64,000 nucleotides of DNA from Pseudomonas viridiflava (GCF_900590885.1 NZ_UUON01000001.1:558001-622000), one strand, 5' to 3'; positions 18,354 through 27,382 are shown, counted from the first letter of the stretch. Program-made: numbers and translations. The notes: generated by a model from the sequence alone, not told the origin.

Positions 18354-19508
18354 TTAATTATCCATCGCACTCAAAATCGCATGCGCCACTTTCACCCGTT
18401 CGGCATTCGGGTAGTTCTTGTTCGCCAGGATCACCACGCCCATCGACTTGCCCGGCACATACGCCACATACGCGCCAAACCCGTTGGTGGAACCGGTCTT
18501 GTTTACCAGGCTGTCAGCGTGGGGCGCCTGCGGTGGGGTCAGCCATTCGACCTTGTGCGGCTCCATGGCCATGGCTGTGGAGTTGCCGTCAATCAATGCC
18601 TTGAGCTGGATAGGGTAGCGGTGCATTTCCCAACCCAGGCCCTGGGTCATGCCGTCGACCCGGTAATACCCGGTGTGGGTGATGGCGAGTGCACGCTGGA
18701 TGTCTTTGCCTCGGCCTTGCGGGTTCATATTGACGGCCACGTAGTGCAGCAGGTCCTTGGCGCTGGTCTTGATGCCATAGGCCTCGCTGTCCAGGGCGCC
18801 GGGGCCGACGCGCACCGGTTTGCCGTCCTTGCCGTAGCCCTGAGCATAAAGGTGCATCTGGCTCGCGGGCACCTTGAGGAAGGTGTGCTTGAGCTGCAAC
18901 AGCGGCAGCAGGGTTTTTTCCATCGCCTCATCGAACGGCTGCTTCAGGCTCAGCGCTGCCAGGTAACCGAACAGGCCCAGGCTGGGGTTGGAATACCGGC
19001 GTTGGGTGCCGGGGGCGAAGTCGGGTTTCCAGTGCTGGAAGTAGCCGATCATGCCTTGAGAGTTGTCCGCCTCTGGGGGGAATTGCAGGGGCAGGCCGCC
19101 GGCGGTGTAGGTGCCCAGGTTGAGCACGCTGATGTGGTCGAACTTGCCGCCCGCCAGTGCGGGCAGGTACTGGCTGGCCGGTGCCGAGAGCATGAGCTTG
19201 CCGGTGGCCACGGCATAACCGGCGAGGGTCGCGGTGAAGGTTTTGCTCACCGAGCCGATTTCGAACAAGGTGTTTTCGCTGACCGGCTGGCGCGTGCTCT
19301 GGTCGGCGACGCCATAGTTGAAGTAGTTCACCTTGCCGTCCTGGATCACCGCGACGGCGAGGCCGGGAATGGCCTGCTGCTGCATCAGCGGTTTGACGCT
19401 GGCATCCACCACCGCCTGCAAATCGCTGGCGGCCAGGCAGTTGCCGGCGGCGAGAAGGGCTGCGATTGCCGTGAAACAACGCACGCCAGTCAGCAGATGT
19501 TGGGACAT
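18354..19508 (-). CDS. ampC: Class C beta-lactamase AmpC
   Basis: Periplasmic serine beta-lactamase, 384 residues with a signal peptide ending near residue 27 (ALLAAGNCLAA). All class C active-site motifs are intact: S86-V-S-K89 (nucleophile and general base), Y172-S-N174, and K337-T-G339. GGAAG precedes the ATG at 19508; the open frame continues upstream to 20198 but that part overlaps the divergent gene and is not coding. No ampR regulator lies next to it, unlike in many enterobacteria and P. aeruginosa, so any induction would work from elsewhere. Confidence 0.94.
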   Translation of the reverse strand: MSQHLLTGVRCFTAIAALLAAGNCLAASDLQAVVDASVKPLMQQQAIPGLAVAVIQDGKVNYFNYGVADQSTRQPVSENTLFEIGSVSKTFTATLAGYAVATGKLMLSAPASQYLPALAGGKFDHISVLNLGTYTAGGLPLQFPPEADNSQGMIGYFQHWKPDFAPGTQRRYSNPSLGLFGYLAALSLKQPFDEAMEKTLLPLLQLKHTFLKVPASQMHLYAQGYGKDGKPVRVGPGALDSEAYGIKTSAKDLLHYVAVNMNPQGRGKDIQRALAITHTGYYRVDGMTQGLGWEMHRYPIQLKALIDGNSTAMAMEPHKVEWLTPPQAPHADSLVNKTGSTNGFGAYVAYVPGKSMGVVILANKNYPNAERVKVAHAILSAMDN

Positions 19509-19670
19509 GTTTATGCTTCCATGAAAATGATCGATCGAACCAAGCGCCTGCGCGGGCGAGGGCAAATGTAGGCAGTTCACACGCCCAAGGCAAAAAGAAT
19601 ATTTCAGAAACATAATGAAACATTTGCCGATGGCCAACGCTCTACCGCAACACCTGCACTGAGTTCTTTC

Positions 19671-20855
19671 ATGAAAACACCGCGCCCCTCCGCTCGTATG
19701 CCTCACCTGACCCAACTGCGAAACCTGAAGATGGCGCGCTCGGCCCACGCGTATGTACGCGGCAGTACCGTGCAATTCTACGACTGGCTGCACAGCCTGC
19801 CCGGCCGTCGTTTGCCCCACGGCCCGGCGATCTGGATCTGCGGCGATTGCCACGCCGGCAACCTCGGCCCCACGGGGGACAACAAGGGCCGCATCGATAT
19901 GCATATCCGCGACCTGGACCAGGCGGTGATCGGCAACCCGGCCCACGACCTGGTGCGCCTGGCCCTGTCCCTGGCCACCGCCGCGCGCGGCTCGGACCTG
20001 CCGGGGGTAACCACTGCGCGCATGCTCGAAGAGATGATGGTGGGTTACGAGCAAGCCTTCAAAGACAAACCCGATGCGACGCCGCCGCGCCCGTCCCAGG
20101 TCAAGGCCGGGATGCGCAGCGCGGTGGAGCGCACCTGGAAGAACCTGGCCCGCGAGCGTATCGACAACGTGCGGCCGACCATCCCATTGGGCAAGCATTT
20201 CTGGGCGTTGTCACGGGCGGAAAAAACCGCGCTGGAAAACCTCTGTGCGTCGGATGAAATCCACCAGTTGGTTACCTCGCTCAAAGGCCGACCCAAGGAC
20301 GCCAAGGTTGAACTGCTGGACTCCGCCTATTGGGTCAAGGGCTGCAGCTCCCTCGGGCTGTTGCGTTATGCGGTTTTGCTCGGCGTGGGCGACAAGGATG
20401 ATCAGGAATATTGCCTGATCGACATCAAGGAAGCCGTCGGCGCGGCCGCACCGCGTGCCGCGCGGGCGAAGATGCCCAGGGACAACGGCCGCCGAGTGGT
20501 GGAGGCCGCGCGCCAACTGTCACCCGGTTTGGGTGAGCGCATGCTGGCGACGCGGTTTCTGGATCACGGTTTTTTTATCCGTGAACTGCTGCCCCAGGAT
20601 ATGAAGCTGGAGCTGGACGAGTTGAGTGAAACCGACGCCATGCACGCTGCCGGCTACCTGGCGCGCGTCGTCGGTATCGCCCATGCCCGGCAGATGGACC
20701 GCGCCGCGCGCAAGGACTGGATGGCGGTGTTGCAGGAGAATCGCTCAAAGGAGTTGGATGCACCGTCGTGGCTATGGACCAGCGTGGTGCAGTTGGTGGG
20801 TAGCCATGAGCAAGGCTATCTCAACCATTGCCGGCGCTACGCCCTGGAACACTGA
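19671..20855 (+). CDS. DUF2252 family protein (kinase-like fold)
   Basis: 394-residue cytoplasmic protein of family DUF2252. The core CGDCHAGNLG (about 62-71) followed by IRDLDQAV resembles the catalytic H-G-D-x-H-x-x-N and metal-binding D of aminoglycoside-phosphotransferase-like kinases, with C replacing the first histidine. That suggests phosphotransfer to a small molecule, but no substrate is known to me. The ribosome site is weak. The gene stands alone, divergent from ampC, and a REP palindrome starts 23 bases after it. Confidence 0.85.
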   Translation: MKTPRPSARMPHLTQLRNLKMARSAHAYVRGSTVQFYDWLHSLPGRRLPHGPAIWICGDCHAGNLGPTGDNKGRIDMHIRDLDQAVIGNPAHDLVRLALSLATAARGSDLPGVTTARMLEEMMVGYEQAFKDKPDATPPRPSQVKAGMRSAVERTWKNLARERIDNVRPTIPLGKHFWALSRAEKTALENLCASDEIHQLVTSLKGRPKDAKVELLDSAYWVKGCSSLGLLRYAVLLGVGDKDDQEYCLIDIKEAVGAAAPRAARAKMPRDNGRRVVEAARQLSPGLGERMLATRFLDHGFFIRELLPQDMKLELDELSETDAMHAAGYLARVVGIAHARQMDRAARKDWMAVLQENRSKELDAPSWLWTSVVQLVGSHEQGYLNHCRRYALEH

Positions 20856-20878
20856 TCCACAATCTGCTGAAAAACCAA

Positions 20879-20906
20879 TGTGGGAGGGGGCAAGCCCCCT
20901 CCCACA
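20879..20906. repeat. REP-type palindrome
   Basis: Second perfect copy of TGTGGGAGGGGGC-AA-GCCCCCTCCCACA, identical over 28 bases to the one at 15127. It sits between two convergent genes (DUF2252 and the dienelactone hydrolase), a usual place for REP elements. Confidence 0.85.
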
Positions 20907-20918
20907 TTTGGATTGTCT

Positions 20919-21806
20919 TCAGGCCAGGTATTTTTTGAACCAGCCCAAGGTGCGCTCCCACGCCAGATTCGCTGCAGCCTCGTCATAACGCGGCGTCGAG
21001 TCATTATGGAAGCCGTGGTTGGCGCCCTTGTAGATATACGCCTCGTACGTCGTGCCAGCGGCCTTCAGCGCCTTTTCATACGCCGGCCAACCCTCATTGA
21101 TCCGCGTATCCAGCTCGCCGTAATGCAACATGATCGGTGCCTTGATACGCGGCACATCCTTGGCCTCCGGCTGCCTCCCATAAAACGACACCGCTGCCCC
21201 CAGTTCCGGGTAGGCCACCGCCGCCGCATTGGTCACGCCGCCGCCATAGCAGAAGCCGGTGATGCCGACTTTGCCGGTGCTGCTGTCGTGGTGCATCAGC
21301 CATTCGATGGCGGCGAAGAAGTCGTTCATCAGTTTGGTCGGGTCGACGGTCTGTTGCAGCGCCACGCCTTTTTCGTCATTGCCGGGGTAGCCGCCCACCG
21401 AGGTCAGGCCGTCTGGCGCCAGGGCGATAAAACCGGCCTTGGCCAGGCGTCGGGCGACGTCTTCGATATAAGGGTTGAGGCCTCGGTTTTCGTGCACCAC
21501 CACCACGGCCGGCAATTTACCGGCGGCCTTGGCCGGGCGTACCAGGTAACCGCGCACGGTGCCGTTACCCTTGGGCGAGGGGTAGGTGATGTAGTCGGCG
21601 ACGATGTCCGGGTCGGTGAATTTCACCTGTTCGGCCAACGCATAGTTGGGACTCATGGCCGCCAGCAGGGCCGAGGCGGTCAGGCCGCCAAAGGTGAACA
21701 GCGCGGCACGGTCGAGAAACTCGCGACGGTTGATCTTGCCGTGGGCGTAGCCGTCGTAAAGCTCCAGCAGTTCGGGGGCGAAGTCTTTCGCGGTCAGACG
21801 AGTCAT
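20919..21806 (-). CDS. Dienelactone hydrolase family protein, probably Tat-exported
   Basis: Alpha/beta hydrolase of the dienelactone hydrolase family, 295 residues, similar in layout to E. coli YghX. The catalytic cysteine is in GFCYGGG (C186); the acid lies in the HYGELDTR segment and the histidine in GANHGFHN. An N-terminal twin-arginine motif (NRREFLD, residues 26-32) followed by a hydrophobic stretch suggests Tat export or membrane anchoring. A GAGGA ribosome site precedes the ATG. No chlorocatechol pathway genes lie nearby, so a classical dienelactone substrate is unlikely. Confidence 0.88.
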   Translation of the reverse strand: MTRLTAKDFAPELLELYDGYAHGKINRREFLDRAALFTFGGLTASALLAAMSPNYALAEQVKFTDPDIVADYITYPSPKGNGTVRGYLVRPAKAAGKLPAVVVVHENRGLNPYIEDVARRLAKAGFIALAPDGLTSVGGYPGNDEKGVALQQTVDPTKLMNDFFAAIEWLMHHDSSTGKVGITGFCYGGGVTNAAAVAYPELGAAVSFYGRQPEAKDVPRIKAPIMLHYGELDTRINEGWPAYEKALKAAGTTYEAYIYKGANHGFHNDSTPRYDEAAANLAWERTLGWFKKYLA

Positions 21807-21850
21807 CGGTGCAATCCTCGATTAGCGGTGGCAGACAATGTAGACCAGGT

Positions 21851-22345
21851 TCAGCCCTCGCGGCCATGGGCGGCGGCGGCCAGTTGGCCGGTGTCCACGC
21901 GCACGAACAGCGAATCGCCGATGGCCGTGAGCACCTCGCCCGCGTACACCTCGCAGACCACGCGGCTTTTGCGCCCTACCTCGCCTTCGACCCGGGCACG
22001 CAGGGTGAGGGTGACGCCCATGGGCGTTGGCTTGATAAATTTGACGCCCAGGTTGCCGGTGACGCAGTCAATACGCGGCAGGCTGCCGGGCTCGCGTTGT
22101 TCGGCGCGGTAGTGGTAGGCCATGGCGGTCCAGTTGGAATGGCAGTCCACCAGCATGGCGATCAGGCCACCGTAGACCAGGTCGGGCCAGCCGCTGTATT
22201 GGGCGTCGGGCAGATGCTCGGCGACTACGTGCACGCCGTCCGCATCCCAGCGGCTCTTGATGTGCAGGCCATGGGGGTTGCTGGCGCCGCAGCCGTAGCA
22301 GATGCCTTGCGGTGCGGTGATGTCCTGGAGTGAAGGGGCTTGCAT
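21851..22345 (-). CDS. PaaI-type hot-dog thioesterase
   Basis: Predicted acyl-CoA thioesterase of the PaaI family, 164 residues, single hot-dog domain. The central helix segment YGGLIAMLVDCHSNWTAMAY carries the acidic catalytic position (D) characteristic of PaaI-like enzymes. The N-terminus contains ICYGCGASNPHGLHI, a cysteine pair seen in a thioesterase subgroup. It is 44 bases upstream of the hydrolase on the same strand and may be co-transcribed. The acyl substrate is unknown. Confidence 0.82.
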   Translation of the reverse strand: MQAPSLQDITAPQGICYGCGASNPHGLHIKSRWDADGVHVVAEHLPDAQYSGWPDLVYGGLIAMLVDCHSNWTAMAYHYRAEQREPGSLPRIDCVTGNLGVKFIKPTPMGVTLTLRARVEGEVGRKSRVVCEVYAGEVLTAIGDSLFVRVDTGQLAAAAHGREG

Positions 22346-22466
22346 GTAACGTCCTTATTATTTTGGGCGGCTATCCTGTTTATCAGAGCAGGGCGCGCAT
22401 GGGAATAAAACCGTGGGATAAGGTGTTAGCTCAGTGCCTGTGTGCTGTCCTCTTGTGGAGCGTTGC

Positions 22467-23021
22467 ATGAAGCCTCTTATTTACCTGGCTGTCCTCCTTG
22501 GTGTTTGCGCCAGCGCGCAGGCGGTGGAGTACAACGACGTCAACCGCACCGCCAGCCAGATCAGCTTTACCTACAAGCAGTTGGGGCAACGGGTGTATGG
22601 CACCTTCAGTGACTTTGAGGGCACGCTGAGCTTCGATACGCAAAAGCCCGAGGCCGGGCACGCACTGCTCAAAATCCAGCTGGCGAGCATCGATGCCGGC
22701 AGCCCCGACGCCAACGACGAGCTGCAGCGCGCGTCCTGGTTCGACACCGCGACCTACCCGGTCGGCGTATATGAATCCACTGGCGTCACCGCCCTGGGGG
22801 ATAACCGCTACACGATCAGCGGCAACCTGACGATCAAGGGCACCACGCGCCCGGTGCAGGTGGACGTGGTGCTCAAGGAGCAAAGCGGCATCGGTGTGTT
22901 CGACGGTGAGTTCATCCTCAAGCGCGGCGACTTCAAGATCGGCGAGGGCGAGTGGGCGGGCAACAGCGTGGTGTCCAATGACATCAACATCAAGTTCAAG
23001 ATGGTCGCGCCGCAGCGCTAG
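22467..23021 (+). CDS. YceI-family periplasmic protein
   Basis: 184-residue secreted protein of the YceI family, a lipocalin-like barrel that binds polyisoprenoid-type lipids in known structures. The signal peptide is residues 1-19 (MKPLIYLAVLLGVCASAQA). Family motifs include SQISFTYKQLG, TFSDFEGTLSFD and the late KRGDFKIGEGEW. The ATG at 22467 is chosen because the signal peptide begins there and GGAG lies just upstream. Its final bases overlap the convergent EamA gene by 4. Confidence 0.9.
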   Translation: MKPLIYLAVLLGVCASAQAVEYNDVNRTASQISFTYKQLGQRVYGTFSDFEGTLSFDTQKPEAGHALLKIQLASIDAGSPDANDELQRASWFDTATYPVGVYESTGVTALGDNRYTISGNLTIKGTTRPVQVDVVLKEQSGIGVFDGEFILKRGDFKIGEGEWAGNSVVSNDINIKFKMVAPQR

Positions 23022-23902
23022 CGCGCGAACTGCTTCGCGCCGGCGACGCAGCCGATCACGGCGACCGTCACCAGCAGCATGCCCAGGCTGACGTGCTCAT
23101 GCAGCAAGCCCGCCGCCAGGGCCAGGCCGAAAAACGGTTGCAGCAGCTGCAACTGGCCAACGGCGGCGATGCCCCCCTGGGCCAGCCCGCGATACCAGAA
23201 CACAAAACCGATCAACATGCTGAACAGCGACACATAACCCAGGCTCAGCCAGGCCGGCAGACTGATGCCGCGCAAACTCGGTGGCGCGAGGATCAGGCTC
23301 AGCGGCAGCGCCACTGGCAACGCCACCACCAGCGCCCAGCAGATCACCTGCCAGCCGCCGAGGTTGCGCGACAGCTTGGCGCCTTCGGCATACCCCAGCC
23401 CGCACACCAGCACCGCCAGCAGCATCAGCAGGTCGCCCAGCGGCGCTGCGCTTAAGCCCTGGGCCACGGCATAGCCCATCACCAACGCACTGCCCAGCAG
23501 CGAAAACAGCCAGAACACCGGGCGCGGGCGTTCACCGCCGCGCAGCACGCCAAACACGGCGGTGGCCAACGGTAGCAAACCGATGAATACGATGGAGTGC
23601 GCCGAGGTCACGTATTGCAGCGCCAAGGCCGTGAGCAGCGGAAAGCCGATCACCACGCCCAGCGCGACGATCACCAAAGGCACCCACTGGTGCCGCGCGG
23701 GGCGTTTTTCCTTGAGCAGCCACAGCATCAGCACGCCCAGCACGGCGGCAATGGCGGCGCGGAGCATGGTCAGGAACACCGGGTCGAACTCCATCACTGC
23801 CAGGCGCGTGGCCGGTAACGAGCCGCTGAAGATCACCACGCCGATAAAGCCGTTGATCCAGCCTGCTTTGCTGGTGTCCTGAGTGCTGAGGGTACGTTCC
23901 AT
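23018..23902 (-). CDS. EamA (DMT superfamily) transporter
   Basis: Ten-helix drug/metabolite transporter with two EamA repeats, 294 residues. Repeated motifs include GVVIFSGSLPATRLAV and FWYRGLAQGGIAAVGQLQLLQP, the usual end of the second repeat. It is divergent from a MocR-type regulator with only 74 bases between, a common pairing in which the regulator controls export of an amino acid or vitamin-B6-linked compound. The substrate is not visible. Confidence 0.87.
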   Translation of the reverse strand: MERTLSTQDTSKAGWINGFIGVVIFSGSLPATRLAVMEFDPVFLTMLRAAIAAVLGVLMLWLLKEKRPARHQWVPLVIVALGVVIGFPLLTALALQYVTSAHSIVFIGLLPLATAVFGVLRGGERPRPVFWLFSLLGSALVMGYAVAQGLSAAPLGDLLMLLAVLVCGLGYAEGAKLSRNLGGWQVICWALVVALPVALPLSLILAPPSLRGISLPAWLSLGYVSLFSMLIGFVFWYRGLAQGGIAAVGQLQLLQPFFGLALAAGLLHEHVSLGMLLVTVAVIGCVAGAKQFAR

Positions 23903-23958
23903 TAAGGTGTGCTCGAAAAGAGGGGTTGCGTGGTCGACATCCTAGAAGCGAGGATTAA

Positions 23959-23976
23959 GACAATCAAAAAATTGTC
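23959..23976. promoter_or_regulatory. Inverted repeat abutting the MocR start codon
   Basis: GACAAT-N6-ATTGTC, perfect 6-bp arms, ends at the base before the ATG at 23977. It is placed to control both the MocR gene and the divergent EamA gene, so it is a candidate operator for autoregulation. No ribosome site fits between it and that ATG. Confidence 0.5.
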
Positions 23977-25317
23977 ATGGATACATCGCCTATGCCACGC
24001 GCCCGCTACAAGTCATTGGTCGACACCTTCGCCGAAGCGATCCGCTCGGGCAGCCTGGCGCCCGGCACGCGCCTGCCCACGCACCGCCAGCTGGCGGCCG
24101 AGCATGGCCTGGCGCTGGTCACCGCCAGCCGCGTGTACACCGAGCTTGAGGCCATGGGCCTGGTCAGCGGGGAAACCGGGCGCGGCACCTTCGTGCGTGA
24201 AATTTCGCTGCCGCCGGGGCAGGGCAGTGGGCAGATGACGGTCACGGCGGGCATGCTCGACCTCAATTTCAATTACCCGTCATTGCCCGGCCAGGCCGAC
24301 CTGCTGCGCACGGCGCTGCGCCAGCTGGCGCTGTCGGGCGACCTGGAAGCCTTGTTGCGTTACCAGCCCCATGCCGGCCGTGGTCATGAGCGCGCCACCG
24401 TGGCGCGGCATTTGCTCAGCCGGGGGCTGACGGTGGACGCCGAGCAGGTGCTGGTGGTCAGCGGCGCCCAGCATGGGTTGGCGGTGACCCTGATGACGCT
24501 GCTCAAGCCTGGGGATGTGATCGCCGTCGATGCACTGACCTACTCAGGGTTCAAGGTATTGGCCGAGACCCTGCACCTGGAAATGCTGGCGATCCCGCTC
24601 AGCGCCAGTGGCCCGGACCTGGACGCGCTGCACAGCCTGTGCCGTAAACGCCCGGTGCGCGCGGTGTACTGCATGCCGACCCTGCACAATCCGCTCGGCT
24701 GGGTGCTCAGCCTGGCGCAGCGCGAGCACTTGGTGAGCATCGCCCGGCAGCACAACCTGATGATCATCGAGGACGCGGCCTACGCGTTTCTCGCCGAGGA
24801 CGCGCCGCCACCGTTGGCCACCCTGGCGCCGGAGCGCACGGTGTATGTCGGCGGGCTGTCCAAGAGTGTCGCCACCGGTTTGCGCGTGGGTTTTATTGCC
24901 GCGCCGCTGGCGTGGGTGAAGCCGTTGGAGCGCACCATCATGGCCACCACCTGGAATGTGCCGGGGGTGATGAGCGCGATTGCGGTGGCGTGGATTGAGG
25001 ACGGTACGGTCGCGCAACTGGAAGCGCAAAAACGCGAGGATGCCCGGGCCAGGCAGGCTGTGGGGGCGCAGGTCCTGCAAGGGCTGGGGTATGTCAGCCA
25101 TCCCGCGTCGTATTTTTTATGGCTGCCGCTGGCCGAAGACGCGCGCGCCGATCAGGTCGCCATGAGCTTGCAGCGCGAGGGCATTTGCGTCTCCACCGCC
25201 GAGCCGTTTGCCGTCTCGGCCCATGTGCCCCACGCGTTGCGCCTGGCCTTGGGGTCGGTGGAGATGGGTGCCCTGCGCGAAGCCTTGGTAAAGGTGCGCA
25301 GGGCGGTAGCGTGGTGA
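23977..25317 (+). CDS. MocR-type regulator (GntR HTH fused to aminotransferase fold)
   Basis: 446-residue PLP-dependent MocR regulator. An N-terminal GntR winged helix (THRQLAAEHGLALVTASRVY, about 32-51) is joined to a fold-type I aminotransferase domain from about 110. The PLP lysine lies in GGLSKSVATG; the upstream ED-AAYAFL and NPLGW segments are the usual cofactor contacts. It probably controls the divergent EamA transporter. The first ATG at 23977 has no ribosome site because it touches an inverted repeat; a second in-frame ATG at 23992 (MPRARYKS) could be the real start. Confidence 0.9.
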   Translation: MDTSPMPRARYKSLVDTFAEAIRSGSLAPGTRLPTHRQLAAEHGLALVTASRVYTELEAMGLVSGETGRGTFVREISLPPGQGSGQMTVTAGMLDLNFNYPSLPGQADLLRTALRQLALSGDLEALLRYQPHAGRGHERATVARHLLSRGLTVDAEQVLVVSGAQHGLAVTLMTLLKPGDVIAVDALTYSGFKVLAETLHLEMLAIPLSASGPDLDALHSLCRKRPVRAVYCMPTLHNPLGWVLSLAQREHLVSIARQHNLMIIEDAAYAFLAEDAPPPLATLAPERTVYVGGLSKSVATGLRVGFIAAPLAWVKPLERTIMATTWNVPGVMSAIAVAWIEDGTVAQLEAQKREDARARQAVGAQVLQGLGYVSHPASYFLWLPLAEDARADQVAMSLQREGICVSTAEPFAVSAHVPHALRLALGSVEMGALREALVKVRRAVAW

Positions 25318-25324
25318 GCCGGTA

Positions 25325-25756
25325 TCAGTATTTGTAAGCCTGACGACCGATCAGCAGCCACTTGCCTTTCTGCTTCTGCCAGACCTGGAAGTTGTCGATA
25401 TCGGTCGGCACTTCAACGCCGCTGTTCACGGCCAGGGCGTGGAAGTGGTTGCGCACCAGGGCGGTGTCGCCTTGCAGGGTGACGGTCTGGTTCTGCATTT
25501 CGAGGGTCTTGAACGCGCTGGTGTGGGTTTCCAGGTCGGCGATGAATTGCGCCTTGTTCTGCACCTTGCCGCTGGAGTGGCCGTAGGTGAGTTTATCGCT
25601 GGTCAGCGCGTGCAACTGCTTGAGGTCCAGGTGCAGCATGGCTTGGGTCAGTTGGTCGACCGCTTGGGCCACTTCCTTTTCGGCGGGGGCCGGCGCGGCG
25701 GCGACATAACCGCTGAACAGGCACAGAAAACCGATCAGCACTTTGACGTTTTGCAT
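25325..25756 (-). CDS. Secreted NTF2-like (SnoaL/DUF4440-type) protein
   Basis: 143-residue protein with a signal peptide (about residues 1-20, VLIGFLCLFSGYVAAA) and an NTF2-like cone-shaped domain: helix with LDLKQLHALTSDKLTYGHSSG, then strands ending in FQVWQKQKGKWLLIGRQAYKY. Similar proteins are annotated as nuclear transport factor 2 family proteins, and most have no known reaction. It converges on the MocR gene, with 7 bases between the stops, and shows no functional link to its neighbours. Confidence 0.85.
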   Translation of the reverse strand: MQNVKVLIGFLCLFSGYVAAAPAPAEKEVAQAVDQLTQAMLHLDLKQLHALTSDKLTYGHSSGKVQNKAQFIADLETHTSAFKTLEMQNQTVTLQGDTALVRNHFHALAVNSGVEVPTDIDNFQVWQKQKGKWLLIGRQAYKY

Positions 25757-25807
25757 GGGTGTTTCCTTATTGTTGTTGGGGATGTTCGGATAACACGTTA
25801 CTAAATG

Positions 25808-25822
25808 TGTTGTCGTACAACA
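25808..25822. promoter_or_regulatory. GntR-type operator upstream of the SMP-30 gene
   Basis: TGTTGT-CGT-ACAACA is a perfect 6-bp inverted repeat; its core TTGTCGTACAA (25810-25820) resembles sites bound by FadR-subfamily GntR regulators of sugar-acid genes. It lies in a 207-base AT-rich intergenic region, 141 bases before the lactonase gene and 51 bases before the NTF2-like gene. A weaker copy, TTGTACGATGT, lies at 25900-25910. A near-identical site precedes the MFS gene at 47823. Confidence 0.55.
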
Positions 25823-25963
25823 TGCAATAGATTGGGGTGATTTGGAAAGTTAAATTTCGCGTATGGGTGTGATTGCTCGGGTATCTATTTGATTCTGTCT
25901 TGTACGATGTCTCATCACGCGTTAAAAATGGCGTCCCGTCTAACAATAAAATAACGGAGACAC

Positions 25964-27064
25964 ATGATGGATATTTCCCCTTTGGCTGCCCAAACGGACC
26001 ACAGCCGCCGCGTCTTTCTCAAGCGCTCGCTGGCGGTTTCCGCCTCGGTGGCGGTGCTGGGCAACCTGCCTCGGTTGGCAGACGCGGCAGAGCCGTTGAG
26101 CCAGCGTTACCCGGACCCGCTGGTCAAGGTGCTGGATGACAGTTTCCTCGAACTGCGGTTGTTCAACGCCAGCGTCGAACGACTCGCCACCGGCTTGCGG
26201 TGGGCCGAAGGGCCAGTGTGGGTTGGCGACGGGCGCTACCTGCTGCTCAGCGATATCCCCAATAACCGCATCGTGCGCTGGGACGAGATCACCGACAGCC
26301 TGTCGGTGTACCGCGAACAGTCGAATTTCTCCAACGGCATGTGCCGCGACCGCCAGGGGCGCCTGCTGGTGTGCGAAGGCTCGACTACGACCAGCGAGGG
26401 GCGGCGCATCACCCGCACCGAGCACAACGGCAGCATCACCGTGCTGGCCGACAGCTTCGACGGCAAACCTTTCAATTCGCCCAACGACATCGTGTGCAAG
26501 CGCGACGGTTCGGTGTGGTTCAGCGACCCGCCATTCCAGACCGGCAACAACTACGAAGGCCACAAGATCACCCCCACCCAGCCCCATGGGGTCTACCGCA
26601 TCGACGCGGACAGCGGCAAGGTCACGCGGGTGATCGATGACCTCAACGGCCCCAACGGCCTGTGCTTTTCGCCGGACGAAAAGACCTTGTATGTGGTGGA
26701 GGGCCGGGCAAAGCCCAACCGGCTGATCTGGGCCATCGACGTCAAGGACGACGGCACCCTCGGTGCACGTCGCAAGCATATCGAAGGCCTGGAGTACGCC
26801 GCGCTGGACGGCATCAAGTGCGACGAAAGCGGCAACCTCTGGTGTGGCTGGGGCGGCAATGGCGACCCCAAGGCCGACCTGGAAAAGCTCGACGGTGTGC
26901 GGGTGTTCAACCCCGAGGGCAAGGCAATCGGACATATCTCACTGCCGGAACGCTGCCCCAACCTGTGTTTTGGTGGCAAGGAAGGCAACCGCCTGTTCAT
27001 GGCCGGCAGCCATTCGATCTATGCGCTGTTCGTGAATACCCGAGACGCCGGTTTCGCTGCATGA
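25964..27064 (+). CDS. SMP-30/gluconolactonase/LRE family protein with Tat signal
   Basis: Predicted sugar-lactone hydrolase with a six-bladed propeller, 366 residues. A twin-arginine signal (SRRVFLKRS, about 15-23) precedes a hydrophobic stretch ending near 44, so export through Tat is likely. The four family metal ligands can be placed: E in RWAEGPVW, N in SPNDIV, N in NGPNGL and D in LDGIKCD. GGAG precedes the ATG pair at 25964/25967; either may be used. A strong terminator follows 16 bases after the stop. A GntR-like site upstream suggests induction by a sugar acid. Confidence 0.9.
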   Translation: MMDISPLAAQTDHSRRVFLKRSLAVSASVAVLGNLPRLADAAEPLSQRYPDPLVKVLDDSFLELRLFNASVERLATGLRWAEGPVWVGDGRYLLLSDIPNNRIVRWDEITDSLSVYREQSNFSNGMCRDRQGRLLVCEGSTTTSEGRRITRTEHNGSITVLADSFDGKPFNSPNDIVCKRDGSVWFSDPPFQTGNNYEGHKITPTQPHGVYRIDADSGKVTRVIDDLNGPNGLCFSPDEKTLYVVEGRAKPNRLIWAIDVKDDGTLGARRKHIEGLEYAALDGIKCDESGNLWCGWGGNGDPKADLEKLDGVRVFNPEGKAIGHISLPERCPNLCFGGKEGNRLFMAGSHSIYALFVNTRDAGFAA

Positions 27065-27079
27065 CGCGCTGAAAAAAGT

Positions 27080-27122
27080 CACGCTCGGCGCCGGTGAGTC
27101 GGCGCCGAGCGTGGCATTTTTT
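27080..27122 (+). terminator. Rho-independent terminator after the SMP-30 gene
   Basis: A perfect 14-bp stem, CACGCTCGGCGCCG and CGGCGCCGAGCGTG (27080-27093 and 27100-27113), with a 6-base loop is followed by GCATTTTTT. It should end transcription of the lactonase gene before the DUF6434 gene. Confidence 0.9.
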
Positions 27123-27163
27123 GGTTATGATGCGTGCTCCTGTGATTTCAGAGACGCACGCAA

Positions 27164-27382
27164 ATGGATTTTGACTGGCACAGCGACCCCATCACCCGCA
27201 CCACGCCCGTGACCCCTCAGTATAAAAACACTCAGAACGTACGCCGTTTCATGCTGGAACACTGCGGCCCGGGGTTTAAATTCGACCGGCCATTCATGGC
27301 CTGGATTCGCAACGACCAGCCCAAGACCCTCGGTGATGTGGTGGATGAATGGCAGCGTCGCGACCAGGAGAAACGCGCATGA
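27164..27382 (+). CDS. DUF6434 family small protein
   Basis: 72-residue protein beginning MDFDWHSDPITRTTPVTP. The pattern FDWHSDPITR, YKNTQNVRRF and FKFDRPFMAWIRND matches the short DUF6434 family as I recall it, sometimes found fused to SAP-like DNA-binding domains. No catalytic motif is visible. It has its own region after a terminator and carries a GAG-containing ribosome site about 10 bases upstream. Function unknown. Confidence 0.75.
   Translation: MDFDWHSDPITRTTPVTPQYKNTQNVRRFMLEHCGPGFKFDRPFMAWIRNDQPKTLGDVVDEWQRRDQEKRA

Noticed and set aside
18210..19571. Open frame of 453 codons on the plus strand opposite ampC
   Set aside because: The minus strand encodes a beta-lactamase with all active-site motifs; the plus frame has no recognisable domain.
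19509..20198. N-terminal extension of AmpC
   Set aside because: The frame is open, but the signal peptide and ribosome site place the start at 19508, and the extension would lie opposite the DUF2252 gene.
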